Positions 33,884 to 46,568 are shown, counted from the first letter of the stretch. The stretch is 64,000 nt of DNA from Collybiopsis luxurians FD-317 M1 (GCA_000827265.1 KN834814.1:149273-213272), one strand, 5' to 3'. Notes: generated by a model from the letters alone, not told the origin. Numbers and translations: made by a program.

Positions 33884-34942
33884 CTAGGTAACAGCCTGGT
33901 ATTTACCGAGCTTTTTACGAAGAGGATGATCAGGTCGAACGCCGACTTTTCGCAGCATCTTGGCCAGCTCAGAAGCCTGTCTTGCCCGTTCATCCTCTTC
34001 GACATCGGAAGATTCCAACAGCTCCTTCACAGCTCTAGCTAAACGACCTTTGGGGCCAGGAGGAGGCCCTGATCCTTTTGAGTTTGGAATCTTGTTCTTG
34101 GCCTTTTTCCCTTTTTTAAACTTGGGGATAGCGAGCAAAGGTTCGACAAACTCGATCCGAAAACGACGATGAGCCAGAGCAGATATGGGAACGATCCGGT
34201 CTACACCGCTCGCGGCCTGCGCACAAGCTTCTGCATCAGCCAAGGCTTCGGGTCCCGCATCGATGTCTCCCCATTTCTTCAGCTCGTCCGTCCTTTTCTC
34301 CCGAAGTTTCTTAGCTAGCTGTTCCCGAGTATCCGTCACTTTCGCCGTCTTTGCGACATGCTCGAAAATATCTGCTACGGTCAGCCAGCCCTTATCCTCG
34401 TCGATAGCTCCGCGCTTGACATAATGCCTGTTGATATAATTCAATAGACGGTTGGCAGACTGAGCCCCGGCAGAGTAGCGGTTAAAGCAAGGAATAATGT
34501 AATGGATAAGGTCGGAATCGTCCTGGGGAGCACCAAGCAGTAATTCCCGACAAGTATCCCCAAAGTACTTGTCGATTAAATCATATAAATCAGTGCCGGA
34601 CATAGGGACTTCATCCGACTTGCGGGATGAAGCGTTGTAGGCTTCCGTCTGTGAAGTTATGCTAGAAAAAAAAAACAAGGAAATTAATTAGAGATTTCCC
34701 GAGCAAAAAATTCAGCTACTTTACTAGTTATAGCAGGCCGAATGAACACCAGAATAATAATCCACATCGATTGAAGGGGCCTTGTTAGTATCATTTGTCG
34801 AACTTTTTACAATATGATCCAAAGCAGGAGTAAGATAAGCCCATAAGGAAGACAGCGATGCTGAAGGATTTGCGCTGCCAGTAGAAGGATTTGGGAGATG
34901 AGGAATTTTAGCTGGCTCCTTGCCTTTGGCGGTGGAGGACAT
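33884..34942 (-). CDS. Truncated cullin: N-terminal cullin repeats only
   Basis: About 331 residues in two exons, 34725-34942 and 33884-34661, joined as TA|C (Tyr). Cullin-1-type text: LWAYLTPALDHIV, then YYSGVHSACYNYITSQTEAYN, then SGTDLYDLIDKYFGDTCRELL, then FNRYSAGAQSANRLLNYINRHYVKRGAIDEDKGW. These are the first cullin repeats, which in SCF bind Skp1/F-box. After residue about 190 the text becomes Lys-rich (PKFKKGKKAKNKIPNSKG) and ends KLGKYQAVT. The cullin homology domain, the Rbx1-binding region and the neddylated C-terminal helix domain are absent. Downstream of a possible GTAAAT donor, another frame (LDEHYDEQLAMRDPENF) could be an alternative C-terminus, but the implied 34-nt intron is very short. 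Confidence 0.75.
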
Positions 34943-36318
34943 CAAGGTCGACTGTATCAACCGGAACAAATAAAATGCAACGACTTTGACAAGTTACCAT
35001 ATGCTCAACTTGCCACCCTTCGCTTGACCACCGGGGAAGCTATTTCACCAATACTCTGTGCTAAACTAATCAACTTCTAAGAATAATGCTCAATGGTGAG
35101 GGAGCCATAATATCCATGCTAGATCCTGGCTCCCCGTCCAGGCAGTACTTCGGGTGATACTACATACAGTGTATCTGATTCAGTCTGTACCGCTTCTTTA
35201 GTACGCCTTTGTGAAACCGGCATGCCACAACCGCGATGGCAAGGTACACCAGTTTCAATGTTGCCCATATCATTATGTGCTCCATTTGAATATGAACTCG
35301 GTGGTCCAATAACAGCCATACATTGAACTAACTGGGGCAGTCCTGCAGCAACGATCCGACTGGGATGGCCTATGCCGTATGCGCAACCAAAACTTGAAAC
35401 CCCGAATTTGGAGGAGGTACCGATGTTTTTTCCTGATAGTAAATGAACAGACTCGGATTTAATTCCTGATCAAGGTATGCACATGTCTACGCAATTTTCA
35501 CTCTAGTCTCTTAACAATCTTCTCGTCTTACAACCGTTTAGGCGTTATTTGAGTGATCTTTTAATAACCGGAATTGTGGTTTTTTCGCTGTACGAACGCT
35601 CGGCTGCCACCACTGCCGCGTCGAGTTTGAGGGAGGGACCAAATTGAGGCTCCAGTCAGGGTCCCTCAGGACCGTAGTCAAGTCGCTTGAACTGTGTAAA
35701 TCAAATCCTGAATGTCGGCACAACGTTACCAGGACTCAGTGGAATTGAGCCGTACCCAGTTTTCATTCTTTGCAGTCCTTCGACATAGGCTTTCCAGAAA
35801 TCGTATACCCTTCCGTTTCAAAAACGAATATCCAATCGTGGGAACAAAGCAACTGACCCGCAAAATAGATTTTGCGTGTAACTTCAGCACACAGCGTCTC
35901 AAGTTCAACTCTCTCCTAAAATCGAGGCCTGCCTGGTATATGACAGTTCTCTTTCGCGCGATTTCTCCTCGTAGGTGTCCTCTTTATATGTCGGAGATTT
36001 GTTAACTGATAGAGGGATTACTTTCCAGTTTCAAGAAGTTTCAAGTTGCCGGGTCGTCAGCGCATCAGTCTCGCATCACTCCATCTATCCGTAGTTTCCG
36101 AACCGCGAAATCTTGATTCAATTCTGTGTTTCATCAAATGCGATGACCCGGTATATCCATAGCTTGGAGTATAAAGGCAAACCCCTCTGCATGCTGGAAC
36201 CCCAGCAGTGCTCCCCCCACCCTACGCAGGTTACTGGTTGACCTGTCGTCCTTTTTTGGCTGTGCCAATCGAGAATTCAGAGTTTGTTATCTGCTTCCCC
36301 TAACTCTTTATTTTCATA
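34943..36318. other. Intergenic, no gene supported
   Basis: About 1.4 kb between the truncated cullin (-) and the Ser-rich gene (+). A 66-codon minus frame at 35119-35319 starts with ATG but shows no domain. A 97-codon plus frame at 35712-36005 and its antisense at 35726-35908 overlap each other and are not counted. Confidence 0.4.
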
Positions 36319-39300
36319 ATGCTGTTCAACGAACTATCGGCTTCCGGTATCCTTGTTGGTCTCATCGTCCTGCGCAGCGTTGCATCAACTGGCGCAGCTC
36401 CGTTGAGATGGACAGAGGGTAGTGCAAGGTGAGCTCGTTTTTGATTTCCATGTTCGTCGACGCGTCGAATTAATTTGGTTTGTGCAGAGAGACAAAGCGA
36501 CAGGATTCGACTTTTGACTCGGAAAGCTCTACGGATTTGGGATCTCTTCTTTCTGGTTCTGACGATACTATCAGCACTATCATTTCTGACCTTCGTATGT
36601 TCTCAAATACCGTTCCACTCGACTCTTCGCTCATTTCCTCTTAGCCTCAGTCATCCCTACAGGTGTTGCATCTCTGGGGTCATCTTTGTCGGGAAGTTCC
36701 AGCTCTGGTTAGTGGTGATTTTTTCACTTGGGAAAACCTGTTCATCTTATCTATCTAGATTCGGATGACGATGACATTATTATCAAGGTTCCTGCCTCCT
36801 CCAATGCTAAAATTACCATCGACACTGGTGATAGCTGCGGTTGCGGTGGCGAAGACGGCGAGGACGACGAGGATGACTATGATGACGAGGGTGACTATGA
36901 TGACGAAGGTGATGAAGACGATTTGGGGGGATACGAGTACACATCGGATAGCTTACCCTCATCTTCCCAAACTGCCGACGCCGACGCCTCTTCGACATCG
37001 TCATCATCTTCTTTTGGTTCGGCATTCTCTAGAAAGGGTCGGGCTGACTCTTCTTTGAGCACGAGGAAGGACTTTATCAGCGGTCAGCAACAATCTCGCG
37101 ATACTAAGTCATCATCCTCCAGCAGCTCATCTTCCGGCTCGACGAGTTCTGACGGCTCTTCCTCAGCTGAATCTGATAGTTCAGCCTCATCCTCGGACGA
37201 TGGAGTAGCTACCACCACATCGGCGGCTGCCTCGACAACCGAAGCTGCAGGGTCAGGAGCCACCGCTACCGCTTCTTCGTCCGCGTCTGCTGACTCTGGT
37301 TCGGGCGTGTCTGCTTCTGCTAATGCGGGAGCTTCTACATCGGGGGATAGCTCGTGCGTAACTTTAAGCTCCAGACAATGCATTCTACTAAAACTTATTC
37401 GTTTCCAGATCTGCTTCAGGGGCCGACTCTTCGTCTTCCACCGATACTTCGTCGGGAGATACCTCAACGTCAGGAGATGCATCAACATCGGGAGATGCTT
37501 CCACTTCCGGTGATGCTTCAACGTCAGGAAGTGCTTCCACATCTGGGTCAGCGTATGTAGTGTCCCATTCACCTTTGACGTATAACTTGACTTAAGAATA
37601 TCTTACAGTTCGACTTCCGGTACTGCATCCACCTCAGGAAGTGCATCGACTTCTGGTTCAGCTTCGACTTCCAACTCCGCTGTCGAAGCGTACGTTTATC
37701 TACTTCTAACTGTAGACAGTGTTACTGACAAGATTCATCCAGATGCAATGCTGCTTGGACAAAGTGCAACCAGGAATGGCAAGCTGCTGGCTCGAAGGGT
37801 ACATCATACTCCTGCCAGTCTGGTGAGTCAAAGGTATACCTGTAGAAGCATCACGTATTAATATCTCCCTAGCCTACCAGAGCTGTCTAGGCGGCGCTTC
37901 GGGCTCAGGAAGCACGTCGTCTAGTGGCACTACAGATGCTTCTGGAAGTTCGTCTACCTCTGGAGAGAGCTCATCTTCGGGATCAACGTAAGCGAGATTA
38001 ATGTTGCAGTGATGGAGGATTTTGCTCACAATCGTTTCAGTTCTACTTCTGGGACAGATTCTTCCAGCGGCACTGACTCTTCTTCGGCAGCCTCCGCCAC
38101 TGGCAGCGCTGACGCCTCTTCATCCACCGACGCCTCTTCATCTGACTCGTCTGCTTCCAGCAGTGCTGATTCAAGCTCTGCCTCTGGTAGTGCCGACTCA
38201 TCTGCCACCAGCGGAGCTGACGCCTCTTCATCGACCGATGCATCCTCATCTGATTCAAGTGCATCTGCATCCGCCTCCAGCGGTGCCGACTCTGGTTCTT
38301 CCACTGACTCGTCCGCCACTGGCAGCGCTGATGCGTCGTCGGCTACCGATGGATCTTCAGCAGACTCGAGTGCATCTGCCACCAGCAGTGCCGACTCCAG
38401 TTCCTCCACCGACTCGTCCGCTACTGGCAGTGCCGATTCGTCTTCATCGACTGACGCATCCTCATCTGGCTCGAGCGCATCTGCATCCGCCTCCAGTGGT
38501 GCCGACTCAAGCTCCTCATCAGGCACAGACAGCGCTAGCTCGTCTACTGCGACCGACGGTTCGTCATCTGACTCGAGCGCATCTGCCTCTGCCACTGGTA
38601 GTGCTGATGCATCTTCGGCCACTGATTCCTCGTCAACTGACTCGAGTTCATCTGCCTCAGCTAGCAGTAGTGCCGACTCGAGTTCAGCCTCTACCAGAGG
38701 AATAGGTTCTTCGACCAGTGGATCCTCCTCCTCCTGCCCATGCGAAGGTGCCTCATCGTCAGACTCTGCAGCCGGAGCAACATCCACCGATGCTTCTTCA
38801 AGCGGTGACACCTCATCCTCCACTGATACATCGGGATCTTCTGCCTCAGGTACCGATTCTAGTACCTCGACAGCTTCTGCTGCAGATTCATCCGCCACTT
38901 CGTCTGACGCCTCTGGTACTGACGCTAGTAGCTCAACCAGCTCCGCTGCAGATTCGTCCGCCACTTCTGCATCGTCTGCTGACGCTTCGTCATCTTCAGG
39001 CGATAGTGCATCGAGCACCGACGGGTCTTCCTCGACTGATTCCAGCGGCTCAACCACAGACAGTTCTGCTTCGGCCGACTCTTCCGCTTCCGCTAGCAGC
39101 GGGGCATCTCCGTGCTCTTCAGCCAGCAGCTCCTCGGCTACCTCCTCAGCTAGCTCCGACTCGAGCTCCTCGACCGGCTCAGATTCCAGCTCAGGCTCGA
39201 GCTCCTCGGCGACTTCCTCGGCAGGCTCGGACACGAGTTGCCCATGCAATTCCGGTAATTCCGGCACGAGCTCTCAAACCTCGGCATCAGCGTCGGCATC

Positions 39301-39472
39301 CGCATCGGCCTCTGCCTCCGCCTCGAGCAACTCATCTAGCAATCCCTCATCTTCGGATTCCTCATCCTCATCTTCTTCCTCATCCTCGGCCTCTTCCTCG
39401 TCTTCGTCTTCATCATCCTCCTCTAGTTCTCAGAGGAAGCGCATGATCATGAAGGAGACCAGCTTTGCGTAA
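36319..39472 (+). CDS. Long Ser/Ala/Asp-rich secreted protein
   Basis: No enzymatic fold is seen. The ATG at 36319 opens a signal-peptide-like N-terminus (MLFNELSASGILVGLIVLRSVAST). Short exons follow: ETKRQDSTFDSESSTDLGSLLSG..., then an acidic block (GEDGEDDEDDYDDEGDYDDEGDEDD). A middle part contains paired cysteines (NAAWTKCNQEWQAAG... SCQS, AYQSCLGG). The last exon (from about 38040) is almost 480 codons of Ser, Ala, Asp and Thr in a loose period of about 16-20 residues (SSTDASSSDSSASA). It contains two CPC motifs and ends in QRKRMIMKETSFA. Such sequence suggests an extended, heavily O-glycosylated, acidic wall or extracellular protein. No GPI-type hydrophobic tail is present. Intron borders in the 37.4-38.0 kb part are inferred. 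Confidence 0.65.
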
Positions 39473-40534
39473 GGCGGTAGTATCAGTATGTCATCGAGGT
39501 GTCAATCTCATGAGCTTTTGGTCCCATACATATCCTAGTCCCATTTAGATATATCCATATCCATATCCATAGCGCCTTAGATGTTTTCCCATGTCAAACA
39601 ACCAAAAAAAAAAAAAAAAGTCAAAGGTCGTTTTCCATCGTCACGTATCTATCTATCCATCCGCTGTTCATTCCAGTAGCTGAAGTTAAACCTTTTTTTG
39701 AACAAACACCATTTTGGGGGGTTAGTATGGCGCGCCAAGGTGTCAGTCACGTACAACATAACATCACGTAGTCGAGTACATACAGCATTGTACGCCCATG
39801 TGCACACCTTTCGATGCTTTCTACTTCCGCAATCCTATCCATAACTGTATCAAAGCTCATTGACATGAAGGAAAGTTCAACAGATTGCATGAATCGCAGT
39901 ACATACTGTACCGGCACTTGTACAACGATGTAACTCGTGAACATGTCAGACGCACACAACTGCTAAGCGCTAAGCGCTAACCACCCGATCTTCAATCTAA
40001 ACTTTGGCTGTTTTATTCGCCATCGCAAACAGAGCTATCAAGATGCAATGTAACTATAACTATGTTGGGCAAGGGGAACGAAGGGCTCCAAAGGGAAAAA
40101 GGGGGAAGAGAGGGGGAGGAACTATATGCATGGGTAATCGGGGAATCAACGAACTAGCGCGAGAAAGTATACTACTACAGATGGAGACTGCTATAGCTAC
40201 AACAAGAAAATCAAAAAAAGAAAGGAAAACAAAACAGAAAGAAAAAAGACAAAATGATTAACGATGCCGAATTATAGGTACGTGTATTCGTGCGAGAAGA
40301 GAAAGAACATGTGTGTGTGTGTTTTCTACAGCACATAGTGATGCGACAAGGTCAAAATGTATCATGGTATCGTTGTTGCCAAGAATAGAGAAAAGGAACC
40401 GTGCAAGGAGTGGAGTGTGTATCAAGGTATCAAAAGATGCAAAATGCAAGAAACAAGTGAAAAGAGAGTGTGGAAGACAAAAAAAAAAAAAAAAAAGGTC
40501 CCAAGAAAAGGTCCCAACTGGGCCCATCATCAGA
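39473..40534. other. Convergent intergenic region
   Basis: Between the Ser-rich gene and the F-box gene. Contains A-runs at 39603-39619 and 40480-40496 and a GT-repeat at 40312-40322. Open frames on both strands are Lys-rich low-complexity text; no gene supported. Confidence 0.45.
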
Positions 40535-42170
40535 TCAAATAAACGTCCTCAACGAAGGCACACATCTCAAAAAAACATTCCTACACCGTACCTCATCATT
40601 GATCACTCTAGGATAAGCATGACTGGACACGTCCAAATGGGCCAATTTCCACTCTGGGTAACACCGTTGATGCATCTCTTCTATGAATCTCGCAAACTGG
40701 CCTTCGTCCTGCTGATCACGCTCGCGCTCGGTACTGGACCGGATGCCTGCGTGACTGGTATGGCTGCCGCCGCCGCAAAACATGAAAGGGATATCACCCT
40801 CGTAAGGGACAACAGATTTGACGAGCAACTCGAGCTTTTTGATATCCGGAAATTTTGATGCCAGCTTGTCGACCAACTGAGGACTCAGCGTCAAGGGACC
40901 AATACGCGCATATTGCAGTTTACTTCCGCGGCCGCTGCTGTCGTCGTTGTCGTCGTCGGAAGACGTAAGAGAAGAAGAAGAATCCGAAAAGGCAGCTGCC
41001 AACTGCTCCACGTCTTGAAAAGTCAAATGAAGCCCGGTGAACACGAGCGACGTTAACGTGCTCGCGAAGCGTCTGACACAAAGGAGGGCAGCGTCAAAGG
41101 GCACGAGGTAGAGACTGATTTCGAGCGAGGTCAAGCGCGATAGGTGGACATTGGAAAAGGTTGCATTCATCCATTCGCCAAACTGGAACTCGTTCGGGAT
41201 GAGACTTCGGCCCCCCAGTTCGGAAGCACGTATGGATAGGGAACGTAATGTGTCGGAATGAAGTTTGAAAAAGCTTATCAGACCTGCAGGGTCGCCAAGG
41301 TTGGGAAAAGACATGGGGATTGATAGAGAGAGTTTATCTAGAAGGGGAAGATGGGTGATGGAGGCGAATAGAGGAGAGAGATCGAAGGGTTCCCAGAGCT
41401 GGATAGTGAGCTTGCGAAGGGAAGAATGCAACGAGTTTATCATTCGAGCGAGCATGAGGAGGGTAATATCGTAATGGTCTGGACCGAGGCGATGGTCGAC
41501 GCGAATGAAGAGATCTAGCTCTTGAACGGGGGGAAGGGGATGAGTATAATAAGAAAGCATATGAGGGACCTTTTCGAGAGATATTTCGAGGCGTATACAG
41601 CGCAAATTGAGTTTGAATGGAGCGGATATGACATGGGCAGGGTAACTGCCTGCGGAATCTAAACCAGACCAAAGGAGATGATAATCTGTGAGATTGGGAA
41701 GTTGAGTGAGAATGTCCATCATGACCTGCATGAGGTCGCGGCATGTTTTGAATTTGAGGGGAAGACGTGATTTATGGTGCTTTGAAAACATGAGTCGCTT
41801 TTGGTCGCGTACTAGACCTGCGAGTTCGTTGGCAAATTTGGTAAGTAGGGACTGGGACGAGGCGGAATCCATGGTGTCCAACGCGTCCTTTACAAAATGG
41901 GGATATAGATGTAGAATCCGGACGCGTTTGGCTACAGCTGGGTCTCTGTTGGTAGGTCAGTACAAGAATTAATTGGAATTGGAAGAGTACAGACTTGAGA
42001 CGGGCCAAAGTCCATATCATCTTTGGACTGAGATATGAGAAACTGATCTGCTGATATCTCTGATCCATGGCGACATTGAAAAAGACAGCATTAAGGGAAA
42101 AGAGATTCTGAATAACGGAGGGTGATAAAAAGTCGATGACTTGTCGCCAGACATCGTTGGGGAGATACAT
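40535..42170 (-). CDS. F-box-like protein with leucine-rich C-terminal region
   Basis: Two exons, 41995-42170 and 40535-41945, join in frame through GTCTGT...CAACAG to give about 528 residues. The N-terminus MYLPNDVWRQVIDFLSPSVIQNLFSLNAVFFNVAMDQRYQQISFSYLS is an F-box-like start (LPxDVWxxVIxFL). The rest alternates helices and strands with repeating Leu patterns (LRKLTIQLW, LDKLSLSIPMSFP, LRSLSIRASEL, LTSLEISLYLVPF, LTSLVFTGLHLTF), consistent with irregular leucine-rich repeats for substrate binding in an SCF ligase. An acidic Ser/Asp loop (SSDDDNDDSSGRG) interrupts the repeats. The stop at 40535 follows VPSLRTFI. The gene appears intact, unlike the F-box relic at 7.5-8.5 kb. The 26S-directed role is inferred from family. 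Confidence 0.7.
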
Positions 42171-42727
42171 GCAGAGGAAGGGGGGACGGGGAAAGATGGG
42201 ACATGGACAGGTGAGTTGGTAATAAAAGGAAAAATAATTCAGGTGACAGTAGACAGTTGGATGACAAGGGACAAGCTATTTACGTATATTGCTTTTGCGG
42301 ACCGATATCATACAGCTTTGACTTGACAGTAGACATTCCTGAGATTAGTATCATCTACCGGCTTTTAGACTATTAACAGCAAAGTAATGAACACACCTCG
42401 AGGTATAGACTAGCTCTATCCCTTATTCCGTCCATTTATCCGATGTCTATCCAACATGTCCGTATACCCGTGGAGCCAGACAGACAACCGCTCGTCAAAA
42501 GTCATGTCTCCATGATTTACGGCTTGACTCGTCCGCCTATAGAAAGACAGGTAAAAAAAAATTTTATACTCCTGCCATCATAGCTCCGTGATGGTCCATC
42601 TCACCTTGTATATCCATATTCCGCCAACCCCATGTCATACTATATACTCCATCAGATCCTCAACTTTCGGGTCCCTCCAACGCGGGTACCAATAATTCAG
42701 ACAACAAAAATTTCCCAGTTCTTTGAT

Positions 42728-42811
42728 TCCTTCTAGCGACTGACCTCGCCATTAGTTTATAAACTTGCCCTACATACTAGTGACGCGCTCTACCAACTGA
42801 GCTAAGAAGGA
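42728..42811 (-). pseudogene. tRNA remnant with intron, anticodon AGT, T-arm missing
   Basis: On the minus strand the sequence starts TCCTTCT, TA, then a full D-arm AGCTCAGTTGGTAGAGC. The anticodon stem CGTCA pairs with TGGCG; the loop CTAGTA suggests anticodon AGT (Thr), with an intron of about 22 nt after position 37. The 3' acceptor strand AGAAGGA is a perfect complement of the 5' strand. Between the anticodon stem and the acceptor only about 12 nt remain (AGGTCAGTCGCT), too few for a variable loop plus T-arm. The gene therefore looks like a tRNA that lost its T-arm and B box. Confidence 0.65.
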
Positions 42812-43141
42812 TATCGGCAAGCATTAACTCTCATAGGGACCACCTCTTCCCACTCCTCAACGCCTTCCCAAACATCCTAAATTCCATCCGTTGAATCTGC
42901 GCCGTCAAACTCAACCTAACTTTCGGGGTTTAATCAAGCATATACCATCTACGCAAGTAAGGTAGTAGATAACTAGATATCGATCATTATGTACATATCA
43001 TACCATCGAGTAAACTCCAAAACCAAAGGGTATCAACCCCCCTCTCGGTACTGGACCGTCAAACGAAAGCAAACAAAATCAAAAAAGCGAGAGTCCATGC
43101 AAGTCCAAAGTCCAACGCAAAACGTATCAAAATCAGATGAC
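42812..43141. other. Intergenic, 3' side of the DUF3433 gene
   Basis: No feature seen. The 5' flank of the F-box gene plus the tRNA remnant fill 42171-42811. Confidence 0.4.
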
Positions 43142-46100
43142 CTACGGACTCCTCACAGGCGGATACCCATGACCCGAAGCAGCCTCAAACGCAGCCTGCG
43201 AAGACGAAAACGCCGAATCAGACGTCTCCGACAAACCCCTCGGAAGCCCCCCTCTTCCACCCGCATCACCCCCCAACAACGACTCAAGCGCCTCATCCCT
43301 CTCTCCCCCCCTCCCCACAACACCCGCCTCCATCGAAAACGGCCTCTTCGTATCCATAAAACTCATCTGATACGACGACGCCGACGTCGGCTTCAACGGC
43401 GGCCGACTCTCCCTCCGCGCAGCCCCAGCAGCAGTAGCCACAATCGCCCCCGTCCTCCGATCAATACTAAACCTCAAATCGCTCAACTTGTTCTGCAACG
43501 TCTCCTCATCGTCATACGGCATCAACAGCTCCCCGAATCCAGAATGCGACGTCATGGCAATCGTAGCTGCAATCGTGCCCGGGGGCGTGGAGAGGTAGAG
43601 ACCCCGGCGTTGGCGTCGATTGATGATATGTAAGAAGACGCCGGCGAAGCCGATGAAGAAGAGGAGAATGGCGAGAGCGTGTCCTGGGAGGTTGCTAGAT
43701 GAAACAAAAATTTGAATATCGGCAAAGACGAAACACAAAAAAACATCGCTTACTTGATCAGCAATCTCGGGTTTATCGATACGAGCTGGGCATTGAGTTC
43801 ATTATCTTGCGGTACAAAATAAATCGACTTTGCAACCAACGACAAGAACTGCGTCTGTACCAACGCCTTGGTATCACACTTTCAAGATTCAAAAACGACA
43901 CTCACATAAACCTGACTCGTAAGATCAACAAACGAATTCGGCTTTTCAAACTCTGCATCAGCCCCTCCAGAAGACTGCGACGCAAATCGAAATATCGCTC
44001 CAGGCACACCATTATTCGTCGCTATCGCCCGAGCTTGGATGAACGGATCCGTTTGATTTTCGAATATAACACTGGATATCCACCGTCAAACGTTAGCCAT
44101 CCTCTCAAAAGCTGTAAGAAAAAAACAAGACACCGACCCATTCAACGGAGAGTTCCCAAACTGCCCGGTAACGTTATTCGAAGGCACATTACTGTTCAAT
44201 CCAACTACATGCGTCACGGAATCATTGTTCAAATTTGCCGTAGCTTCCACGTTGAACGCCTCGAGGGTAGGATTACAGAATACCGTTCGTGCCTCTGCGC
44301 TGCCGTTACCGTTACTGGTGGGATGGAAGAACCTAGATCAGACGCAAGGATGAGCCAATAGACGGGGATAAGGGAATCGAGGCCGCGACGCCGCACGTAC
44401 CAGAACATGACAGGTCTCTGCGTCTTGTTGAGCGTACTACAGCTGTCTGGCACTTCAATCACACCATATTGTTGTGAGGCGACCTAGATGAGCAAAGACA
44501 TATTAAGAGCGGCGTTAAAAAGGTATAAAAGTCACAGGGTAAGCCAAAAATACTACTCACATCAGTATTCGACGCAGTGGCACTCTGCGTACATCCATCC
44601 GCTGAAGTCGAAGTAATTGTAAACCCTCCAGAGATCGGCGTTAATGTCGGAGTGCCATTGGGGCCTTTACAGTTGACCGACGTCTGAATACCAGTAGTAT
44701 TGACTTGCAAGGTGCCATTCAGATAATCATTACTTGGAAACTAGCGAAAGAAAAATTTAGATCCGAGTCATCCATGTCAATGTCTGTCTATCGAGCAGCC
44801 AAACGTACGTTGAACTGAGAAATCGCCCAACCGCCTTGGATGAACGGCGGATCAGGAAGGCTGTTAAAGACCGCAGCTTCTGCAAACTTGCAAATGAATG
44901 ACGGTAAGAAAATTTCATTATGACAAGACCGTGATGAGTACGTACCCCAGCAGAAGCCACGAAAGCAGTCAAATCTGAGAAATCCAGAAGGCCGATAGCC
45001 CTTATGCTCTGAACCTGTACACCTGAAATCACACCATTATTAAACCCAGTTTTGGTAACACCAGGAATCATATTAAACTTACCTGAACCGGTTGGATTAT
45101 TCTGGAGCTGGAACATGGAACCCGCTGGGTGACTGAATCAGCGTCACTGATGAATTGACAATGTGGCTAGGGCGTTACCAAGTGGTTGAAGAATGTATGT
45201 TACCAAAGCAGTAATGGTAGACCATGTAATGACGCGGTGCTTGAACTTGGCGGAATTGATGAAACTTAGGAGAGGGCTAAAAAAGATTGACAAGTGTGAG
45301 ACACCATGCGTTGAAGAAAAACACGGAAGGAGCTGACCCTAAGGTGACCTACGAAGAGCGATGAACCGTCAGTACACCATCTACGTGAAGATCAGCATGC
45401 ACTCACATAATCTAACAACACAGACTCTTCCGCTCTCGCATCTCCTTTAGACATAACGACATAAGGCTAACAAACAGAAATCGAAGATGAACGATTGACA
45501 CGTATTATTCGGAAGCAAGGCATACCTGGTACCATCGGACATGCCAATCCAATTCTCGATAAACCCACGCAGGCCCTATGACAAACCTATATAGCCGAAA
45601 ATGGTTATTAGAGTTAAACCGAATGTTTTACGAACAACTTGCAATGTCGGAACAAATGACTAGAAGAAACGGTCAAAAAGGACATCGCGGTAAAACTAGG
45701 ACCAGCACGCACTAGCAAGAATTGCGCCGAGGCAAATGATATTGCATTTTTGGTTGGTACGCTAAAGCCTAATATCTTGGCATGAAGACACAAGCCAGCC
45801 GATAAGAGAAATACTATCCACCTTGATTTCGATTGGAAATGATGATGCCTGCTTCCAGCGCAATAGCCAAAAGGATCATGGTTAATGGCACACCGAAGGC
45901 TATCGGGAAACGCAAGGCCAGCGGAATCTTTAGAGTGATTTCATTCAGCCAAAGATGTTAAATTAAATGCTATTTGACTTGCGTATCGATTCTTCTTCCT
46001 ATCCGTTGTAGGCAAGAGATGTGTAGAATCTCGTGCGACTCCGGTTCTCAGACTACTCGAGGGGACATCCTGGACTGGTGGGTCGAATGCGGTGTTGGAG

Positions 46101-46237
46101 TCACTGAGAACGGTAGTAGATGCGTTGCCTTTTGGTGTCCGAAAGCCTTCGGTGAATGGATCGTCGTATTCAGAAGGTGCAGCGTGGGGAGGGCGTGGTG
46201 AAACTGCGCGTGAGCTTGGCTTTGAAGAAAAAGCCAT
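43142..46237 (-). CDS. DUF3433-type multi-pass membrane protein
   Basis: A many-exon gene on the minus strand. The ATG at 46237 gives MAFSSKPSSRAVSPRPPHAAPSEYDDPFTEGF, a disordered cytosolic start with a hydroxyamino/proline bias. The next exons encode membrane segments such as PLAFGVPLTMILLAIALEAGIIISN. Further exons give soluble regions (GSMFQLQNNPTGSGKFNMIPG, DLTAFVASAG) and a late hydrophobic helix (NLPGHALAILLFFIGFAGVFLHI). A cytosolic tail of about 170 residues with RRQRRGLYLSTPPGTIAATIAMTSHSGFGELL follows; this last motif recurs in fungal DUF3433 proteins. The stop is at 43142 after PPVRSP. Function of the family is unknown; probably at the plasma membrane or vacuole. Exon count (about 12) is an estimate. 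Confidence 0.65.
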
Positions 46238-46568
46238 GGTAGGAGGTAAGGAGGTATTCAGGAGGAATGAGAAGGAACAAGACGAGAGTATAATTTAAAG
46301 AAGACCGAACCAATTGTAGAACCAGTGTTGACATGATGGTTGTGATCGAACTCATTGTGCCGACCTGCCAGCCAATCTCAGCGCGCCTCAAGTCGCGTTC
46401 GACGCGTTCTGTATCGTTCAACGACAGATTTCAGTCTCTAAATTATCTCAATATTCTGCTCATAAATCCTCTTTTCCGCTCTTTTCCTCCAAAAAAGCGA
46501 CGCAGTATCGTCCCCGACGTGACCGATTGTATTTAACCCATGTCTCACAGCCTTTGAACAATAAGGCA

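Noticed and set aside
38026..39267. 413-codon open frame on the minus strand inside the Ser-rich gene
   Set aside because: It is the antisense of a Ser/Ala/Asp repeat tract, giving Glu/Ser/Ala low-complexity text with no stop by composition; the sense frame has the signal peptide and splice structure.
43142..44361. Plus-strand Arg/Lys-rich frames of 214 and 220 codons at 42989-43633 and 43699-44361
   Set aside because: They are antisense to the DUF3433 exons, whose C-terminal text and splice borders are better supported.
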